In this document: positions 1 through 8,681 of the stretch, piece after piece
Layout: each line of letters opens with the position of its first letter
How positions within the stretch are numbered: position 1 is the stretch's first letter
Origin: Giesbergeria anulus
Lineage (GTDB): Bacteria; Pseudomonadota; Gammaproteobacteria; Burkholderiales; Burkholderiaceae_C
Reading direction: 5' to 3'
Length of the DNA: 64,000 bases
NCBI RefSeq assembly: GCF_900111115.1
Contig: NZ_FOGD01000001.1
Location: 124,001-188,000 of the forward strand
Made by a program: the position numbers and the translations under genes
Notes under the pieces: model-generated
Seen by the model: the letters and a program-made list of their open reading frames with translations, nothing else
The model's database searches: none
Told to the model about the DNA's origin: nothing

Positions 1-1207
1 GCAAATCGACCACCGTGACTAGCTTGCCGCGCAGGTTAAACATGCCGCTGATGTGGCTGGGGGCACCTGGTATGGCCAGTAGATCATGCGGGCATTGGAC
101 GATTTCGCGTACTTCACGCATCGGCAGTGCGAAGGCGGTACCGGCCTTAAACCACAGAAATGACATGCGGCTGGCGGCGCGGTGCTGCCGAACCTGTGCC
201 GTCTGCTGGTGCGTAAACAATGCGCTGTGCTGCCCGGTGATGCGGTTGATCTCATCGAGCTCGAATACGCCTTGGGTAGCAAGCAAAAACACATGGCCCC
301 GCGTGCCAAAGTCGATGCAACCGGCAAACATGGCGGCCCGTTGGCGCGAGAGTACGGGTACAGCCATCACCTGATCGTCAGTGTAGGTGTCGATAGAGTC
401 CACGGTATCGACCAGTAGTCCGATATAGTTTTGTTCGATTTCCAACACAATCACCCGCTGCTCTTGGGCCTCTGGGTTATTGTTTGCTGCCGTGGTAGCC
501 AAACCTAAGAGCCTAGCAAACTGCACTACGGGCACGATGTGCTGGCGGATGTGCAATACGCCCTCGCACAAGGGGTCTTGCACCGGAGATGGCTCAATGC
601 CTGTGGCACGCACGATTTCATGGATACCGCCGATAGGAAACGCCATGGGTATGCCACCAGCACTAAAAGTGATAGCTTTTTTGCGTGCCCGTCGGGCTTT
701 GGCTGCTGCATGGGCCGAGAGGGTATCTTCTGGATGCGGGATGTTGTCGAGCCGGATCAGGCGCTCCAGAGCGAGCACCCGTACCAGTGCATCACCCAGT
801 TTGAGCACGCCAGCCACTACCTGGTGGCTCGATTGGTCTTCATAGGCAAAAAGTGTCAATTCGTCGCCGCGTGGCCGAAGCACATGGCAGGTATCGTCGC
901 AGGTCAAGCCTAGCCGGATACCCAGGTGGTGGATGATGACCACCTTGGCCTGTGGCCCCAGAGGCCGTGGCGTGCCCAACAGGCGGTCGGTGCTTAGCAG
1001 CGGGATGATGCTGCCGCGCAGGTTGAAAATACCCAGACAAAAATCGGGTGCCAAGGGCATGGCGACGATGGTGGCAGGCAGGTGAATCACCTCCTGCACA
1101 TAGCGCACATCCAAGGCGAACTCTTCTTCGCCCAGCAGAAACGAGGCGTAAACTGCGTGCACCGGGGCTGCCCCTGGTGCCAAGGTGGGGGGAGTATCGG
1201 TGCTCAC
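1..1207 (-). CDS. Multi-CheW-domain chemotaxis coupling protein, 3'-truncated by window edge
   Basis: The minus-strand frame stays open from a GTG at 1205-1207 to the left edge, so about 402 residues are visible and the C-terminus is missing. At least three CheW-like SH3-type modules can be read in a row. The first holds LGEEEFALDVRYVQEVI and FNLRGSIIPLL, the second AFPIGGIHEIVRATGIEP and IVPVVQFARLLGL, the third FALPMREVREIVQCPHDLL and GMFNLRGKLVTVVDL. CheW domains couple chemoreceptors to the CheA kinase in the cytoplasm. Classical CheW has one such module, so this is a multi-module scaffold. The GTG start has AAGGA about 6 bases upstream and lies 17 bases after the stop of the chemoreceptor gene, so the two probably form an operon. 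No CheA or CheY receiver domain is visible in the part shown. Confidence 0.85.
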   Translation of the reverse strand, partial: MSTDTPPTLAPGAAPVHAVYASFLLGEEEFALDVRYVQEVIHLPATIVAMPLAPDFCLGIFNLRGSIIPLLSTDRLLGTPRPLGPQAKVVIIHHLGIRLGLTCDDTCHVLRPRGDELTLFAYEDQSSHQVVAGVLKLGDALVRVLALERLIRLDNIPHPEDTLSAHAAAKARRARKKAITFSAGGIPMAFPIGGIHEIVRATGIEPSPVQDPLCEGVLHIRQHIVPVVQFARLLGLATTAANNNPEAQEQRVIVLEIEQNYIGLLVDTVDSIDTYTDDQVMAVPVLSRQRAAMFAGCIDFGTRGHVFLLATQGVFELDEINRITGQHSALFTHQQTAQVRQHRAASRMSFLWFKAGTAFALPMREVREIVQCPHDLLAIPGAPSHISGMFNLRGKLVTVVDL

Positions 1208-1224
1208 TTGGTGTCCTTGGTTGT

Positions 1225-2886
1225 TCAGCCCTTGGCCTGAAACGCTAGGAATGCCTTATGCAGGTTTTGTGCCTCGGCGTTCAGGTCTCGGCAGGCGCTG
1301 TCAATGTTTTCGGCTGCACCAGCGGCAGTTTCGGTCTCTTCGGCAATGTGTTGCACCGAGTCACTGATCATGGTGACGGCACTGAGCTGCTCTTCTGCTG
1401 CGCTAGACACTTCGGCAATCGACTGGCCGGTCTGCCGGATGCCAGTCACGATTTTGCCAAAGGCCTCGCCCGCTTGTTTGGAAACGTCGCTGCCCTGCAC
1501 AATCAGTCTGACTGAGCTGTTGATGAGCTTGGATATTTCTTTGGTGGCTTGGGCCGAACGTTCAGCCAGCTTGCGCACCTCGTCAGCAACCACAGAAAAG
1601 CCCAAACCGTGTTCTCCAGCACGGGCCGCCTCGATGGCCGCATTAAAGGCCAGCAGGTTGGTTTGGCTGGCAATCTCGCTGATCACCTTGATAATCTCCG
1701 ACATATCTTCGGACGATTGGCGCAGTACCTCCATCGTTTCAATCGACTTGCTGATAGCGATAGAGCCTGATTCGGCTTCGGTTTGGGTGCTACGCGCTAC
1801 GCTGTCGGTATTTTTGGCGTTTTGGGCGATGGAGTGGATGGAGGCAGTCAACTCTTCGACTGAGGCGTTCATCTCTTCTGTGGTGGCACACAGGGCCTGG
1901 GCACCAGAAGCTACAGAACCTGATTTTTTCAGGATGGCTTCGGTTTGGCTGGTCAGTTGCTCGGTTAGGGCACCAATCGACCGATCCAGTTCTGCGGCGC
2001 GGTACTTTTCTTCGGTAATGTCTTTGAGGGAGCCGGCTACGCGCAATGGGTTGCCTTGGGTATCGCGCAGCGTGGTGCCACGGGCATGAAACCAACGGTA
2101 TGCGCCCGATTTGGTCTTGAGCTGGTATTCAATGTCGTAAGGAATTTTGCCGCTCTTGTCCATCAAGTGGGCGGAGAAAGCGGCAAAGGTACGATCCTTG
2201 TCATTGGGGTGCAGCAGCGAACCCCAACTGTCGAGCACATTGGGGAAATCGGATTCGTTTTGGTAACCCAGTAGTTTGCGGAATTGGTCTGACCACCAGA
2301 ACGGGGTTTGTGGGCCGATGACGCCATCGGCGGGGTAGAGCATGTCCCACAGGCCCTCACTGGCACTCTGGTTCACTAGATCAAAGCGTACCAAGGCGGT
2401 TTCAAGTTCAGCTGCTTTGCGCTTTTCTTCACTGATGTCGCGCAGCGAGCCGGCTACGCGCAGTGGATGGCCCTCAGCGTCGCGCAGGGTGGTGCCTCGG
2501 GCGCGGAACCAACGGTATGCACCCGATTGGGTCTTGAGCTGGTATTCACGGTCGTAGGGGGTCTTACCACTTTTGTCGAGTAGGTGGGCTGAAAAGGCCG
2601 CAAAGGTGATGTCTTTGTCGTCCGGATGTAAGAGTGAACCCCAACTGTCGAGCACATTGGGGAAATCGGATTCGTTTTGGTAACCCAGTAGTTTGCGGAA
2701 TTGGTCTGACCACCAGAACGGGGTTTGTGGGCCGATGACGCCATCGGCAGGATAGAGCATATCCCACAGGCCCTCACTGGCACTCTGGCTGATCAATTCA
2801 AAGCGTACCAGTACGGCTTCGAGTTGCTCTTGCACGTTGTGGCTTGTTGTTTCAATCACAGCTTGGGAAGTGGGCGTGTCAGTCAT
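1225..2886 (-). CDS. Soluble methyl-accepting chemotaxis protein with tandem PAS domains
   Basis: 553 residues from ATG at 2884-2886, chosen because AAAGGAGA lies just upstream; an in-frame start at 2943 is possible but has no ribosome site. Two PAS sensor domains of the PAS_3 fold lie at about residues 27-165 and 166-305 and are nearly identical ([33 protein letters not shown] in both). A coiled coil and the MCP signalling hairpin follow, with the conserved tip [16 protein letters not shown] and [13 protein letters not shown] at about 402-449. No membrane segment is seen, so it should act as a cytoplasmic receptor that senses a small ligand, redox state or oxygen through PAS and signals through CheA/CheW. 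The downstream multi-CheW gene is its likely partner. No haem or FAD ligand can be assigned from the sequence alone. Confidence 0.93.
   Translation of the reverse strand: MTDTPTSQAVIETTSHNVQEQLEAVLVRFELISQSASEGLWDMLYPADGVIGPQTPFWWSDQFRKLLGYQNESDFPNVLDSWGSLLHPDDKDITFAAFSAHLLDKSGKTPYDREYQLKTQSGAYRWFRARGTTLRDAEGHPLRVAGSLRDISEEKRKAAELETALVRFDLVNQSASEGLWDMLYPADGVIGPQTPFWWSDQFRKLLGYQNESDFPNVLDSWGSLLHPNDKDRTFAAFSAHLMDKSGKIPYDIEYQLKTKSGAYRWFHARGTTLRDTQGNPLRVAGSLKDITEEKYRAAELDRSIGALTEQLTSQTEAILKKSGSVASGAQALCATTEEMNASVEELTASIHSIAQNAKNTDSVARSTQTEAESGSIAISKSIETMEVLRQSSEDMSEIIKVISEIASQTNLLAFNAAIEAARAGEHGLGFSVVADEVRKLAERSAQATKEISKLINSSVRLIVQGSDVSKQAGEAFGKIVTGIRQTGQSIAEVSSAAEEQLSAVTMISDSVQHIAEETETAAGAAENIDSACRDLNAEAQNLHKAFLAFQAKG
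2219..2331. repeat. Direct repeat copy 1 (PAS2 of the chemoreceptor gene)
   Basis: This 113-base stretch is identical to 2636-2748, exactly 417 bases (139 codons) away. It encodes the core of the second PAS domain. Similarity continues beyond the perfect block with a few substitutions, so the whole domain is a tandem duplication that is recent or kept alike by gene conversion. Confidence 0.93.
2636..2748. repeat. Direct repeat copy 2 (PAS1 of the chemoreceptor gene)
   Basis: Partner of the repeat at 2219-2331, with no mismatch over 113 bases. It encodes the core of the first PAS domain. The repeats are in frame, so unequal recombination between them would remove or add one PAS domain without a frameshift. 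Confidence 0.93.
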
Positions 2887-3042
2887 CGGTGCGGTCTCCT
2901 TTAATTGTTTCAATACTGAGATAAAAGTTTCTATTCGTAACAATAACCGATTTAACTCTTATGTGCCTTGCCGATGTTGGGCCATGGCTTGGACTTTGCG
3001 TGCAGAGCCAGCCGGTACACGCCAAAAAGCAAAAAGCAAAAA

Positions 3043-3082
3043 GAAAAAAGAAAAAAGCCACTCTGCCCATAGCGGAGTGGCT
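3043..3082 (-). terminator. Rho-independent terminator of the Ala/Pro-rich exported protein gene
   Basis: On the minus strand, stem AGCCACTC/GAGTGGCT (3075-3082 with 3056-3063), extended by a G-T and a G-C pair, is followed by a T-rich tract (3043-3056). It lies 55 bases after the stop of the gene at 3137-3412. Confidence 0.85.
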
Positions 3083-3136
3083 TTGTACTGGGCACTGCCC
3101 CTAGCCAAGCGATTGGCTAGAGAGGCGCCAAACAGC

Positions 3137-3412
3137 TTATTTGCTGGCAGGTGCTGGAGCAGCAGCAGGTGCTGCAGGGGTAGCAGAAGACTCACCAGCT
3201 GCTGGTTGAGCGGGCTTGACCTTGCGGGCAGCCTTCTTGCGGTTGTGCTTTTTCTTTTGGGCTGCGGATGTTGCCTTTTGTGCAGGAGCAGCTTGGGCCG
3301 CAGGAGCAGCTTGCGCGGCGGCGGGAGCCTCAGCCGCAGCAGGAGCCTGCGCAAACGACACAGCAGCAGTGCTCAACAAGGCAGTAGCAAAAACGGTTTT
3401 CAAGAAAGACAT
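3137..3412 (-). CDS. Small exported Ala/Pro/Lys-rich protein, unknown function
   Basis: 91 residues. The N-terminus MSFLKTVFATALLSTAAVSFAQA is a clear Sec signal peptide with probable cleavage after AQA. The mature part is almost only Ala, Pro, Gln and Lys: short AAPAAQ-like repeats, then a basic patch (QKKKHNRKKAARKVKP), then an Ala/Pro tail. It has no recognisable enzyme domain and resembles low-complexity periplasmic proteins and the Lys/Ala-rich tails of histone-like proteins. It ends just before a strong terminator and has its own promoter region to the right, so it is probably a single-gene transcript. Its function cannot be named. Confidence 0.75.
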   Translation of the reverse strand: MSFLKTVFATALLSTAAVSFAQAPAAAEAPAAAQAAPAAQAAPAQKATSAAQKKKHNRKKAARKVKPAQPAAGESSATPAAPAAAPAPASK

Positions 3413-3606
3413 GGCAATATTTCCTTATCAGAAGAGTTCAATGGTGCGGCCTTTCAAAGTGAATTCCGCATGACCTCTCAATGTTTGGGGGCACGAGATC
3501 GTTGACCGGCTGAGAATTTGTTTCAAATTGATACAATTGATTGGCTGCGTTTGGGAACGATGCTTTCTACACTGAAATCTTATTCATCCACTATAGGAGT
3601 CTCGTC

Positions 3607-3813
3607 ATGGATGTATCGCTCACCAACCAAATCGTCAGTACCGCCACCAGCATGAGTCAAGCCAAAACTGCGCAAGACGTCAATGTCAAGGTGCTCAAGA
3701 AAAGCATGGAGTTGCAAGAGTCGGCTGCTGCCACCATGCTGCAAGCCTTACCCCAACCTACCCAACTTGCCACTTCAGGTGCGCTGGGCACTAAGCTCAA
3801 CACCTACGCCTAA
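3607..3813 (+). CDS. YjfB-family putative motility protein
   Basis: 68 residues from ATG at 3607, with AGGAG 8-12 bases upstream. An upstream in-frame TTG at 3541 is unlikely because it has no ribosome site and adds an uncharacteristic leader. The sequence (ISTATSMSQAKTAQDVNVKVLKKSME-type core followed by AATMLQALP) matches the small YjfB-like putative motility family, often found near chemotaxis or flagellar genes in beta- and gammaproteobacteria. It has no signal peptide or membrane segment and is largely helical. The chemoreceptor block to its left supports a motility context. The biochemical role of the family is unknown. Confidence 0.7.
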   Translation: MDVSLTNQIVSTATSMSQAKTAQDVNVKVLKKSMELQESAAATMLQALPQPTQLATSGALGTKLNTYA

Positions 3814-3843
3814 GCGGTGTGGCCCTGCTTTGGCACGCGGGCT

Positions 3844-4659
3844 TTAGTCGTCATAAGGGCGGGCGTGCCAATCGATCGGGTCTTGTTGTAGCACCATATC
3901 GATGTCCAGCTCTAAAACCAGCCCGACCTCGGCAGGAAAAGTCACGGCCAGCTCTTTGTCGTTCATGTCGGCTTCGCGGGCGCGGGCGCGCCAAGCAGCC
4001 AAGTGGATGACGCCAGCCAGTGGTTCGTACACTTGGTTGATAAATGGCGCATCTTGGTAGTTGAGTGCGTCAATCACCTCTTGTGGTAACTGCCAACGCC
4101 GCGCCAGTGCGGCGCTGACCTCGCCGTAGCAATAACCCAACATGCGCAGTTCTAGCTTGCTGCGCCGGATGTCTAGGGGGGGCAGTAAGGCATTGATGGA
4201 GGGCATTTTGTCTGGATGCCCCCAGTGGATGAGCAGTTCACCCAGCCCATGCAGCAAGCCAGCGGTATAGGCGGCTACCGGGTTTTGCCGCACCGTACCA
4301 GCCAAAGAGCGTGCCAGCTTGGCGGTGTTGCGGCTATAGCGCCAAAAATGCTGCAAGTTCATGCCCGGCACCGAGCGCGACGTGGTGCCCAAAGGGGCCG
4401 TTTGTACCAGCGCACGCAAATGGGGCACATCCAGCAATGCCAGCGCTTCTGGAATGCCTGCCAACTGCCCCGACAGCCCAAAATCGGCACGATTGGCCTG
4501 TTCTAGCAGGCGTGCGGCCAGCGCGGGGTCAGTGCCAAACAGTTGATTGATGCGGCGCAGATTGGGCTCGTCGTGCGCCAGCTCGGTCATCAACAAGGCC
4601 ACGGCGCGCGGCAGACTGGGCAGCGCCGGGGACATGTCGAGCAGGGACTCCATGTGCAT
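3844..4659 (-). CDS. HDOD domain-containing signalling protein
   Basis: 271 residues. An HDOD domain fills most of the protein: LPSLPRAVALLMTELA at the start, FGTDPALAARLLEQANRADFG, then YTAGLLHGLGELLIHW and the ALARRWQLPQEVIDALNYQD helix. HDOD is a catalytically dead relative of the HD hydrolases and is used in bacterial signalling, often in chemotaxis, c-di-GMP and stress pathways. The start at 4659 (or the next ATG at 4653) lies 5 bases after the tex stop, so the gene is probably cotranscribed with tex. No receiver or output domain is fused. The partner is unknown. Confidence 0.85.
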   Translation of the reverse strand: MHMESLLDMSPALPSLPRAVALLMTELAHDEPNLRRINQLFGTDPALAARLLEQANRADFGLSGQLAGIPEALALLDVPHLRALVQTAPLGTTSRSVPGMNLQHFWRYSRNTAKLARSLAGTVRQNPVAAYTAGLLHGLGELLIHWGHPDKMPSINALLPPLDIRRSKLELRMLGYCYGEVSAALARRWQLPQEVIDALNYQDAPFINQVYEPLAGVIHLAAWRARAREADMNDKELAVTFPAEVGLVLELDIDMVLQQDPIDWHARPYDD

Positions 4660-4664
4660 GGTGC

Positions 4665-7031
4665 TCAGTGGCCCTTGCGCTGCTGCAATTTGGCAAAGGC
4701 CGAGGCCATTGCCGAGGGTGCGGCGGCTGGTGCTTCTCGGCCACGGGCAGGTTGTTGCTCGCGGCTGGCCCCGGCAAAGCGGTTGTCACGCGGGCCATCG
4801 CGGCGGGCGGGGGCGGCATCGAGCTTCATACTCAGGCTGATGCGCTTGCGCTCTACATCCACTTCTAACACCTTGACCTTGACGATATCGCCGGTTTTGA
4901 CGACTTCGCGGGCATCGGTAACAAACTTGTGCGCCAACTGGCTCACATGCACCAAGCCATCTTGATGCACGCCCAAATCAATAAAAGCGCCAAATTGGGC
5001 CACGTTACTCACGGTGCCCTCTAACACCATGCCTTCGCGCAGGTCTTTGATGTCTTCGACGCCCTCGTTAAAGCGTGCTACTTTAAAGTCTGGGCGTGGG
5101 TCACGACCCGGCTTTTCTAGCTCACCCAGAATATCTTTCACCGTGATAACGCCAAACTGCGCATTGGCAAACAGCTCTGGGCGCAGCGTTTGGAGCATCT
5201 CAGCGCGGCCCATCAGCTCGGCCACGGGTTTGCCGGTCTGGGCGATGATGGCTTGCACCACTGGGTAAGTTTCGGGGTGGACGCCGGTCATGTCCAGCGG
5301 ATTGTCACCGCCCCGAATGCGCAAAAAGCCAGCTGCCTGTTCAAAGGTTTTTGGCCCTAAACCTGCCACTTCAAGCAGTTGTTTGCGATTGCGAAAGGCC
5401 CCGTGCGCCTCGCGCCAGCGCACCACCGCTTTGGCGACGCTGGCGGACAGCCCCGACACCCGCGACAGCAGCGGCACACTGGCGGTGTTCAGATCGACGC
5501 CCACCGAGTTGACGCAATCTTCTACCACCGTGCCTAAGGTGCGAGCCAATTCGCTCTGATTGACGTCGTGCTGGTATTGGCCCACGCCAATGCTTTTAGG
5601 GTCGATTTTGACCAGTTCGGCCAGCGGGTCTTGCAGGCGGCGGGCAATACTGGCCGCGCCGCGCAAACTCACATCGACATCGGGCATTTCTTGGCTGGCG
5701 TATTCGCTGGCTGAATACACCGATGCTCCAGCCTCACTGACGACAATTTTTTGTACACCGGTGATGGCAGGTGTGGCTTTTTCGAGCAGCTTGATGAGGT
5801 CAGCGGCCAGCTTGTCGGTTTCGCGGCTGGCGGTGCCATTGCCAATGGCAATCAGTTGCACGCCATGTTTTTGGCATAACTGGAACAAGGTGTGCAGGGC
5901 TCCATCCCAATCTTTGCGTGGCTCGTGGGGGTATACCGTGTGGGTATCGACCAGCTTGCCTGTGGCATCGACCACTGCCACCTTCACGCCAGTACGGATG
6001 CCGGGGTCTAGCCCCATCACCACCCGTGGCCCAGCCGGGGCGGCCAGCAGCAAATCGCGCAGATTGTCGGCAAACACCTTGATGGCGACTTTTTCCGCTT
6101 CTTCGCGCAAGCGCGAGAACAAATCGCGCTCGGTCGATAGGCTGAGTTTGACGCGCCACGCCCAAGCCACGCATTTGCGGATCAGGTCGTCAGCGGCGCG
6201 GCTGGCGTGGCTCCAGCGCAGGTGCAGGGCGATTTTGCCTTCGGCCAAACTAGGGCGGCCCGGCTCAGGCTCGATGGGTTGCACCAGTTTGGCGTCCAAA
6301 ATTTCCAGCGTTCGGCCCCGAAACACCGCCAACGCCCGGTGCGAAGGCACGCGGCCAATCGGCTCGTCGTAGTCGAAATAATCGCGAAACTTGGCTACTT
6401 CGGGGTCGGTTTCGTTTTTACCCTCGATCTTTTTGCTGCGCAGCAGGCCCTCGGCCCATAGCCATTCGCGCAAGGATTGCACCAGCACGGCATCTTCGGC
6501 CCAGCGCTCCGATAGGATGTCGCGCACGCCATCCAGTACCGCAGGCACGGTAGAAAAATCGGGGCCGGGTTTGCCGTCGTCCAAAGTTTGCGCTGGGCGC
6601 AAAAAAGCCAACGCCTCAGTGGCTGGGTTGAGCGTGGGGTCGGCCAGCAGTTTGTCGGCCAGCGGCTCAATGCCCGCCTCTTTGGCAATCTGGCCCTTGG
6701 TGCGGCGCTTTTGCTTGAACGGCAGGTAGAGGTCTTCTAATTCTTGCTTGGTGGGCGCAGTGGCAATGGCAATGCGCAGGGCATCGGTGAGCTTGCCTTG
6801 TTCATCAATCGCTTTGAGTACCGTGGCGCGCCGGTCTTCTAGCTCGCGCAGATAAGACAGGCGGGCCTCAATCTCACGCAATTGGATGTCGTCCAGCCCC
6901 TGCGTGGCTTCTTTGCGGTAGCGGGCGATAAACGGCACCGTAGCACCGCTGTCGAGCAGCTCGACGGCGGTTTGCACCTGCTGCGCTGTGACGCGGATTT
7001 CTGTGGCAATTTGCCCGATGATTTTTTGCAT
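4665..7031 (-). CDS. tex: Tex-family RNA-binding transcription accessory protein
   Basis: 788 residues when started at ATG 7029-7031 (MQKIIGQIATEIRV), which matches the usual Tex N-terminus; an upstream ATG at 7061 would add ten atypical residues. Order of parts: helical Tex N-domain (ATVPFIARYRKEATQGLDD), YqgF/RNase H-like domain (VVMGLDPGIRTGVKVAVVD), helix-hairpin-helix repeats (VGVDLNTAS, VAGLGPKTFEQAAGFLRI), and an S1 RNA-binding domain at about residues 667-735 (GMVLEGTVSNVAQFGAFID). The tail is basic and low in complexity (ARRDGPRDNRF, ARGREAPAAA). Tex binds nucleic acid and affects transcription and stress or toxin gene expression. Length and domain order are normal. The HDOD gene follows after 5 bases. 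Confidence 0.97.
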   Translation of the reverse strand: MQKIIGQIATEIRVTAQQVQTAVELLDSGATVPFIARYRKEATQGLDDIQLREIEARLSYLRELEDRRATVLKAIDEQGKLTDALRIAIATAPTKQELEDLYLPFKQKRRTKGQIAKEAGIEPLADKLLADPTLNPATEALAFLRPAQTLDDGKPGPDFSTVPAVLDGVRDILSERWAEDAVLVQSLREWLWAEGLLRSKKIEGKNETDPEVAKFRDYFDYDEPIGRVPSHRALAVFRGRTLEILDAKLVQPIEPEPGRPSLAEGKIALHLRWSHASRAADDLIRKCVAWAWRVKLSLSTERDLFSRLREEAEKVAIKVFADNLRDLLLAAPAGPRVVMGLDPGIRTGVKVAVVDATGKLVDTHTVYPHEPRKDWDGALHTLFQLCQKHGVQLIAIGNGTASRETDKLAADLIKLLEKATPAITGVQKIVVSEAGASVYSASEYASQEMPDVDVSLRGAASIARRLQDPLAELVKIDPKSIGVGQYQHDVNQSELARTLGTVVEDCVNSVGVDLNTASVPLLSRVSGLSASVAKAVVRWREAHGAFRNRKQLLEVAGLGPKTFEQAAGFLRIRGGDNPLDMTGVHPETYPVVQAIIAQTGKPVAELMGRAEMLQTLRPELFANAQFGVITVKDILGELEKPGRDPRPDFKVARFNEGVEDIKDLREGMVLEGTVSNVAQFGAFIDLGVHQDGLVHVSQLAHKFVTDAREVVKTGDIVKVKVLEVDVERKRISLSMKLDAAPARRDGPRDNRFAGASREQQPARGREAPAAAPSAMASAFAKLQQRKGH

Positions 7032-7104
7032 GGCTGAAAACAGTGGGCCTTGCGGCAGCAATCAAAAATCGGGCGAGTGTGCCATACCCGGTGCCGTCAG
7101 GCGC

Positions 7105-7713
7105 TTATTTCACCAGTGCCAGCATGTCTTTGAAGGCCGGGTGTTCACAGCTGCCGATCCACTCAAAAGCCACCATTTCGGTGGTAACCAGTTCGGCACC
7201 GGCACCGGCCAGGCGGTCAAACGCGGCATCGCGGTTGCGCTCGGTGCGTGAGCTGCACGCATCTGTGACTACCCAGACCTCAAACTCCTCGGCCAGCAGC
7301 TCTAGCGCGGTTTGCAATAGGCAGACATGGGCTTCACAACCAGCGATCACGATGCTGGGACGCTCAGGTGCCACCGGTTGTGGTGGTTTTTGCAGGTGCC
7401 GGGGCAGGCTGCGCGCATTGCTGCCTTGTTGTGGTTTGGCCGGAGGGCGCAACCAATCGGCCAAGCCATCGGGCACGGCACTGAAGTGCATTTTGTCCAG
7501 CGTTTTACGGCACAGGGCGCGCAGGTCAGCATCGTTGGGGCCGAGGCGGCTGGGGTTTTGTTCTGTGCCCCAAACGGGCACGTCCAGCATCTGGGCCATT
7601 TTGGCCAGACGTACCGCGTTAGCCAGCACCGCTGGGCCTTCGTGGATGGCGGGCATCAGGCGGGTCTGGTAATCCACCAGCACGAGTTGGGATTCAGCAG
7701 CATCCAGCAGCAT
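7105..7713 (-). CDS. Isochorismatase-family cysteine hydrolase
   Basis: 202 residues. The family's Asp-Lys-Cys site can be followed: Asp in LVLVDYQTRLMPAI near residue 14, Lys in LDKMHFSAV, and the nucleophile Cys in VIAGCEAHVCLLQTALEL. It resembles the YcaC/ISOC1-2 branch of the superfamily, whose members hydrolyse amides or have unknown substrates, rather than true isochorismatases of siderophore synthesis. A proline- and arginine-rich insertion (about residues 92-117) precedes the catalytic Cys strand and is unusual. The gene lies 30 bases downstream of the PRPP-synthetase-like gene and could be in its transcript. The substrate is unknown. Confidence 0.85.
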   Translation of the reverse strand: MLLDAAESQLVLVDYQTRLMPAIHEGPAVLANAVRLAKMAQMLDVPVWGTEQNPSRLGPNDADLRALCRKTLDKMHFSAVPDGLADWLRPPAKPQQGSNARSLPRHLQKPPQPVAPERPSIVIAGCEAHVCLLQTALELLAEEFEVWVVTDACSSRTERNRDAAFDRLAGAGAELVTTEMVAFEWIGSCEHPAFKDMLALVK

Positions 7714-7743
7714 AGGGCATTCTTTCTTCAGATCAAAACAGGC

Positions 7744-8679
7744 TCAGATTGTCGCAGCCACTGGCAAGGGCGGCAAAGTCTGCAAGGCATCGGCCAGCGC
7801 TGGGGCCAAGGCCACCGCATTGCTGCTGTGCGGCACGGCATCGGTGCTCCAAAATTGCCCAATACCCGCATCATGTAGGGCCTGTAAAGCGTTAGCATCC
7901 AGCAGGGCATGGGTCACGGCCACATCTACCGAGGCGGCACCAGCGGCGCGCAGCAGCGCCGTCGCTTGGATGAGCGTATGCCCCGTGCTGGCCATGTCGT
8001 CTAATAACACCACCGCCTGCCCGTGCACCGGCACTGGGGGCAAAACAATGCTGACCTGCCGGTCGCCGTGGCGCTCTTTGGTGCAGACGGCATAGTCTAG
8101 GCCGTGGCGGGCCGCCGCTTGGGCCACCCATTGGGCCGATTCTCCATCTGGCCCCATCAACAAAGCGCCGGGGCGCTGTTGCACGATCCAATCGGCCAGC
8201 AGGGGCGCACCACTCAGCAGCACCGTTTGCGCCGCTGGTACGGCTTCGTGCAAGGTAGCCACCCGGTGCAAGTGGGGATCGACGGTGATGATGGCATCAA
8301 ACAGCCCAGCCAAAAAATCCCCCACCACACGCTGGCTGATGGCCTCGCCGGGGTGAAAGGCGATGTCTTGACGCATATAAGCCAGATAGGGGGCCACCAG
8401 CGTTAGGTGCTGCACACCTAGGCGGCGGGCAGTGTGGGCTGCCAACAGCAACTCCACCAGCTTGTCGTTGGGTTGGTGCAGGCCACGCAGCAATACCACG
8501 CGCTGCGGTAACTGGCCTTGGGCATCCACAGGCAACGTCAGTTTGAGTTCCCCATCCGGAAAGTGATGCCGGGCAATGAGGCGCGCTTCTAGCCCGCTGG
8601 CGCTGGCCAGCCGCTCGGCACTGGCGCGCTCATCGTCAAAAAACAGCAACCAGGGGGGTGAAGAGCGCAAGGCTGTCAT
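7744..8679 (-). CDS. Divergent ribose-phosphate pyrophosphokinase (PRPP synthetase) paralogue
   Basis: 311 residues. The Prs fold is recognisable from FPDGELKLTL, LVAPYLAYMRQDIAFHPGE, IITVDPHLHR and the PRPP-binding loop VVLLDDMASTGHTL. Bacterial housekeeping Prs has PYxxYARQD and VDLHA; here these read YLAYMRQD and VDPHLHR, closer to archaeal-type and divergent Prs proteins. The expected reaction is ribose 5-phosphate plus ATP to PRPP plus AMP, but substrate use may differ. It starts 2 bases after the stop of the thymidine/AMP-phosphorylase-like gene, so the two are translationally coupled and probably act on the same ribose phosphate pool. The genome should hold a separate housekeeping prs. 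Confidence 0.85.
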   Translation of the reverse strand: MTALRSSPPWLLFFDDERASAERLASASGLEARLIARHHFPDGELKLTLPVDAQGQLPQRVVLLRGLHQPNDKLVELLLAAHTARRLGVQHLTLVAPYLAYMRQDIAFHPGEAISQRVVGDFLAGLFDAIITVDPHLHRVATLHEAVPAAQTVLLSGAPLLADWIVQQRPGALLMGPDGESAQWVAQAAARHGLDYAVCTKERHGDRQVSIVLPPVPVHGQAVVLLDDMASTGHTLIQATALLRAAGAASVDVAVTHALLDANALQALHDAGIGQFWSTDAVPHSSNAVALAPALADALQTLPPLPVAATI

Positions 8680-8681
8680 TG

